A DNA stretch of 64,000 nt from Erigeron canadensis (lineage: Eukaryota; Streptophyta; Magnoliopsida; Asterales; Asteraceae): the NCBI RefSeq assembly GCF_010389155.1, contig NC_057764.1, forward strand, positions 16,926,001-16,990,000, given 5' to 3'. Below, in pieces: positions 60,387 to 64,000 of the stretch. The translations under genes and the position numbers were made by a program. How positions within the stretch are numbered: the stretch's first letter is position 1; each line of letters opens with the position of its first letter. Below the pieces are notes generated by a model. That model did not search any database. It was not told the DNA's origin and saw nothing but the letters and a program-made list of their open reading frames with translations.

Positions 60387-61486
60387 AACCAAAGATGCAT
60401 CAGTTCAAGTTGATTTTATTTCTGAGACAACCAATAGTGTGAAGTTGGAAAACAAAACTCCTGATTTTTCAAAATTCTCTCCGGTTTCACCATTCACCAA
60501 ATTTGATTTTGATAAATTCATGGAGGGAGAATATGTTTTTGATTCTGAAACTGAGAAAAAGATTGAATCTACCAAAATCAAAGTTGAATCAAAAGAGGAA
60601 TCTCCAAAATCGTTTTTCAAAGCTCCAACTTCATATTATTCAAAGAAACGGGTTACTTCCAAACTCATCAAGACTGAACCAACGACTGTCACCAAACCAA
60701 GAATCAATAAGTTAAAAACAAAGTGTCCTACCCCGAAAAAGCATGTTAAAACCAAACAAGATGAGACCAATCCCAAAATCAAATACAACAAAGTGAAACT
60801 TCTGGAAATCAATTCAAATGTTTCTTCGTCTAGCTCTCATTCTAGTTCAATTTCTAAAGTGTCTAAGTCTAGCTCTGTTTTGCTAACTAGGGATACTTCA
60901 AATGGTGCAACTACGTATAGGGATAGATATGGCTGGTTTTCTCATGATAAACCTAAGAAACAAGAAGTTTTTGCACCTTCAAAAGAGTCTAAAAAGATAA
61001 AAGTGTTTCAAAACTCTCATTCTAACTTCTTAGTGTCAATTCGACAGGTGAAAAGAGCTTAATTAGTGAGACTAAATGGGTAGCTAAGTCATTAGTACCT
61101 AAGTTCACTAATGTTGATAAAAAGAAGAAAAGGCGAAGAAGAAAAGCTGGTAGTAAGAAGAAACATGTTTCTATTGAGTCAAACAATTTATCTTTTAAGT
61201 CCTCTGTGTTAAACAATGTTAATGGTGCTAAGGCTAGGCCTTGTGATGTTGTAAACAATGTTAATTCTTGTTCTCATATGCATGGTTTGAATGCTGGTAG
61301 ACATGTTACTTTTGATTCGTGTGTTAATATTAGTTTGTTTAAACCAAATGTGCTTGTTGATAATGTGCTTGTTAACAAGTATGTTGATTCAAAAGCATGT
61401 TTGTATGCATCTCCTAAGTTATACCCCTGCCTGTGTTAACTAACCACAAAGGACCCGTCTTTAAGTGGGTACCTAAAGTCGGTTAA
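60387..61486 (+). pseudogene. Element D: Gag basic C-terminal tail
   Basis: ASVQVDFISETTNS, FSPVSPFTKFDFDKF, a K/P-rich stretch (60640-60790), a serine-rich run (SSSSSHSSSISKVSKSSS, about 60820-60875) and YRDRYGWFSHDKPKK. After a shift near 61050, KWVAKSLVPKFTN is followed by a cluster KKKKRRRRKAGSKKK (about 61113-61165), which could act as a nuclear targeting or RNA-binding patch. The final piece, KGPVFKWVPKVG, ends at TAA 61484-61486 in yet another frame. Element B ends its ORF with the same KWVPK and a stop, so this is probably the natural Gag terminus. Confidence 0.7.
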
Positions 61487-61494
61487 ATTTTTGA

Positions 61495-63270
61495 TTGCAG
61501 GAAATAACCATCTGTGTATGGATACTCGATTCCGAGTGTTCAAAACAAATGACTGGCAATAAATCATTGCTCAAGAATTTTGTTGAAAGATTCATGGGAA
61601 CTGTTCGTTTCGGAAACAACAATTTCGCTCCAATTCTAGGTTATGGAGATATTGAAAGAAACGGAATTGTCATCAAGAAAGTTCATTATGTTGAAGGCCT
61701 GAGTCATAACTTGTTCAGTGTTGGACAGTTCTGTGACATCAATCTTCAAGTTCTTTTTCGACAATCTCTATGCAAAGTCCAAACTCTAGATGGAATTGAT
61801 ATCCTATGCGGAGATCGTGAAGACAATCTTTTCACAGTTAATCTTGATGATAACCAACCAACTGATAATATCTGTCTTGTTTCAAAAGCTACCTCGAAAA
61901 ATTCTTGGTTGTGGCATAGAAGGCTATCTCACTTGAATTATCAAACCATCAATGCTTTAGTCAACAAGCGACTTGTTGTAGGCTTGCCTGACTACAAGTA
62001 TGAGAGTGAGCATGTTTGTCCTTCTTGTGCAGTTGGGAAGATCAAGAGAACTTCTCATAAACCGAAGAAAATTCCACACACTTTGGCACCTCTTCATTTG
62101 CTTCACATGGATCTTTGTGGGCCTATGAAAGTACAAAGCAGAAACGGGAAGAGATATATTCTGGTTATCGTTGATGACTATTCAAGATACACTTGGGTCA
62201 AGTTTCTTGCTTCAAAAGATGAAACAACTCAAATTTTGATCGATTTCATCACTTCCACTCAAGTGAATCTTCAACTTCCAGTCCGTTATATCCGGTCGGA
62301 TAATGGTACTGAGTTCAAAAATGCCATCTTCAATGAATTTTGCAAATCAAAAGGCATTACTCACCAATTCTCTGCTGTCCGAACCCCGCAATAAAATGGT
62401 GTTGTTGAAAGGAGAAATCGTACGCTGGTGGAAGCAGCAAGAACAATGCTTGCTTATTCCAAGTTACCATCAAACATGTGGGCTGAAGCTGTTGACACTG
62501 CCTGTCATACTCAAAATCGGTCCATCATCAATCAGCGTCATGAGAAGACTCCTTATGAGGTTATTAACAAACGCAAACCCAACATCAATTACTTCCATAT
62601 TTTTGGGTGTGTCTGTTATACCTTGAATGATCGGGAAAATGTTGGAAAGTTTGAAAGGAAAGGTGACGAAGGTTACTTTGTTGGTTACTCAAAGACATCG
62701 ATTGCATATCGCATCTTTAATCGTCGAACAAACACAATTCAAGAAACCATGAATGTTTGGTTTGACGAGATGTCTGGCATGATATTTGAACAAGAAAGTT
62801 TGCTACCAACAATTAGTGATCCAAGTACTTCAAGTGCTTCCTCAAGGATGTCTACCTTAGCCTCAAAATTCAAGAAATATCCAACTCCAACAAGTGAAGA
62901 GCTAGATATTCTTTTCGAAGAATTCTACAACTCAAAACCGATTCAAGAAAAGGAACCTCAAGTCATCAATGAACCAATTCCGAACAATGACCCCATTCAA
63001 ACAAATGAATTAGTTCCTGACAACAATCATGAATCATCTTCAAATTCTGCAGAGCAAGAAGAATCATCTTCAAGTGATATTTATTTTCAAAAGAATGTTC
63101 AAGAACAACCTTCTCAAATCACCCAAACAACAAATCCATCAAATACTCCAAATGTGTATGTGCCACTGGATTTTGATCATCCAAATTTTAAGGAAAGAGT
63201 TCTTCCAAGCTATGATTCCATTGCTCAACAGAACTCTGGATTTAATGATGATAATGTTGACATTCATTAA
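61495..63270 (+). pseudogene. Element D: protease, GAG-pre-integrase and integrase
   Basis: It opens after a TGA (61492-61494) and the acceptor-like TTTTTGATTGCAG. The protease shows WILDSECSKQMTGN: the catalytic DSG reads DSE (61528-61536), so the essential glycine is lost. VHYVEGLSHNLFSVGQFCD and WLWHRRLSHLNYQTIN...HVCPSCAVGK (zinc site) follow, then the core HMDLCGP, RSDNGTEFKN and RTPQ-stop-NGVVERRN (TAA 62392-62394, in place of a glutamine codon). Beyond it are WAEAVDTACHTQNRSII, FGCVCYTLNDRENVGKF and GYSKTSIAYRIFNRRT. A disordered N/E/S/P-rich linker follows, with a TAA at 63268-63270. One frame throughout. Confidence 0.93.
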
Positions 63271-64000
63271 CAAGATCCTCTTCCTCATGACAACAAGTGG
63301 TCACGTATACGCAAAGATCATCCTACAGAACAGATCATCGGAGATCCACAAGCTGGTGTTTCTACCCGTACTACGGTCAATGAGTGTCTTGTTGCACTTT
63401 CACTGAGTAACATTGAACCCAAAATCGTCTCTGAAGCTCTTTGTGATCCAGAGTGGGTTAAAGCAATGCAAGATGAATTAGCTCAGTTTGAGAGACTGAA
63501 GGTATGGAGATTGGTTCCAAATCCAAGGAAAGAAGAACCAATTCACACCAAGTGGATCTTCAAGAACAAGAAGGATGAAAATGGAATTGTAGTAAGGAAC
63601 AAAGCTAGATTGGTTGCAATTACTGCCAACAACATGGTGGGGATTTCGACGAAACTTTCGCTCCTATTGCAAGAATGGAGGCCATTCGTATATTCTTAGC
63701 TTATGCCGCATTCAGAAACTTCACAGTGTTTCAAATGGATGTGAAGACAGCATTCTTGAATGGAGAACTCAAAGAAGAAGTTTACGTGGAGCAACCTGAA
63801 GGTTTTGTTGATCCTAAGAAGCCAAACCATGTCTACAGGTTAGACAAGGCCCTCTATGGTTTGAAGCAGGCACCCCGAGCATGGTATGATTCCTTATCTA
63901 CTTTCTTACTCAAATGAGGCTTTACCAAAGGTACTATTGACCCTACCCTGTTTATTCGTAAGCAAGGTAAGCATGTTTTAGTTGTCCAAATATATGTTGA
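63271..64000 (+). pseudogene. Element D: reverse transcriptase, cut by the window edge
   Basis: [66 protein letters not shown], then a frameshift at about 63615-63660. It continues with [39 protein letters not shown] and [21 protein letters not shown], a TGA at 63915-63917, and on to QIYV at the edge, the start of the active-site YVDD. The catalytic aspartate in QMDV is present. RNase H, any 3' ORF and the 3' LTR lie outside. Confidence 0.92.

Larger units (their letters stand above)
56230..64000 (+). mobile_element. Element D: copia retrotransposon, 5' LTR to RT, runs off the window
   Basis: Order: LTR, tRNA-Met primer site, palindrome-rich leader, long Gag, protease, integrase, and RT entering at the edge. 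This is the copia order PR-IN-RT-RH. The left flank is ATCAC (56225-56229). Pol is almost continuous in one frame to 63610, with isolated stops, so it is the least decayed element here. Its LTR and Gag ending are related to element B. Confidence 0.93.

Noticed and set aside
2384..63917. All stops as products of methyl-cytosine deamination
   Set aside because: Some fit (CAA to TAA, CGA to TGA, TGG to TAG in C and D), but others, such as the YVDD tyrosine to TAA in A and serine TCA to TGA in D, need transversions, so the pattern is mixed.

Overview
This window looks like plant nuclear heterochromatin: AT-rich DNA filled with LTR retrotransposons. I found no convincing host gene, tRNA or rRNA. 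The plant assignment rests on three things. The copia primer-binding sites are TGGTATCAGAGC, complementary to the 3' end of plant initiator tRNA-Met. The elements belong to plant-type lineages (SIRE-like copia with an extra 3' ORF, an Athila-like gypsy element, and Tekay-like gypsy ends with TTCGAGGACGAA upstream of a TGTAACA...TGTTACA LTR). The 3' ORF resembles proteins common in Asteraceae genomes, so a daisy-family plant is my best guess, but that last step is inference from memory.

Layout. 1-5740 and 9424-10160: copia element A, a truncated pol (1651-4872) lying as the loop of a ~1.65-kb inverted repeat whose arms are pol tail plus pol-to-3'ORF spacer. 5741-9423: non-autonomous copia element B (minus strand), inserted in one arm. 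10837-15426: decayed 3' ORF, polypurine tract (PPT) and LTR of element G. 15427-18884: minus-strand fragment F (3' ORF and spacer). 18885-25365: element E (3' ORF end, PPT, LTR), split by a 4.9-kb gypsy solo LTR (J3, 19613-24489; duplication AGGGT), itself split by a 497-bp solo LTR (K, 19988-20484; duplication ACCAT). 25366-28247: Athila-like remnant, minus strand. 28248-29193 and 29194-32040: two more gypsy LTR pieces, I and H, minus strand. 32041-42690: nearly whole SIRE-like copia element C (LTR, gag, pol, 3' ORF), 3' LTR lost. 42691-56229: two nested copies of the giant-LTR gypsy family J, minus strand, without recognisable coding. 56230-64000: copia element D (LTR, PBS, leader, gag, PR, IN, start of RT), running off the right edge.

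How the parts work together. Each copia element once supplied a capsid-like Gag, an aspartic protease, an integrase and an RT/RNase H that copy its RNA and insert the cDNA. All copies here carry stops or frameshifts. B, J and the solo LTRs could have moved only with proteins made elsewhere.

Most interesting signal. Nearly every copia family here carries its own array of short palindromes in non-coding DNA (the leader, or the spacer between pol and the 3' ORF). The cores are GCCGAG/CTCGGC (A/G), GACGATCT/AGATCGTC (B), AACGATCT/AGATCGTT (D), TACGA/TCGTA (E/F), AAATTA/TAATTT (F) and CAGCGA/TCGCTG (C). In two cases both arms changed together so that pairing was kept. Other notable points are three TQT motifs at exact 12-residue spacing in the Gag of D, a shared stop / pyrimidine tract / CAG arrangement before the protease in C and D, and a possible large LTR-retrotransposon derivative (J).
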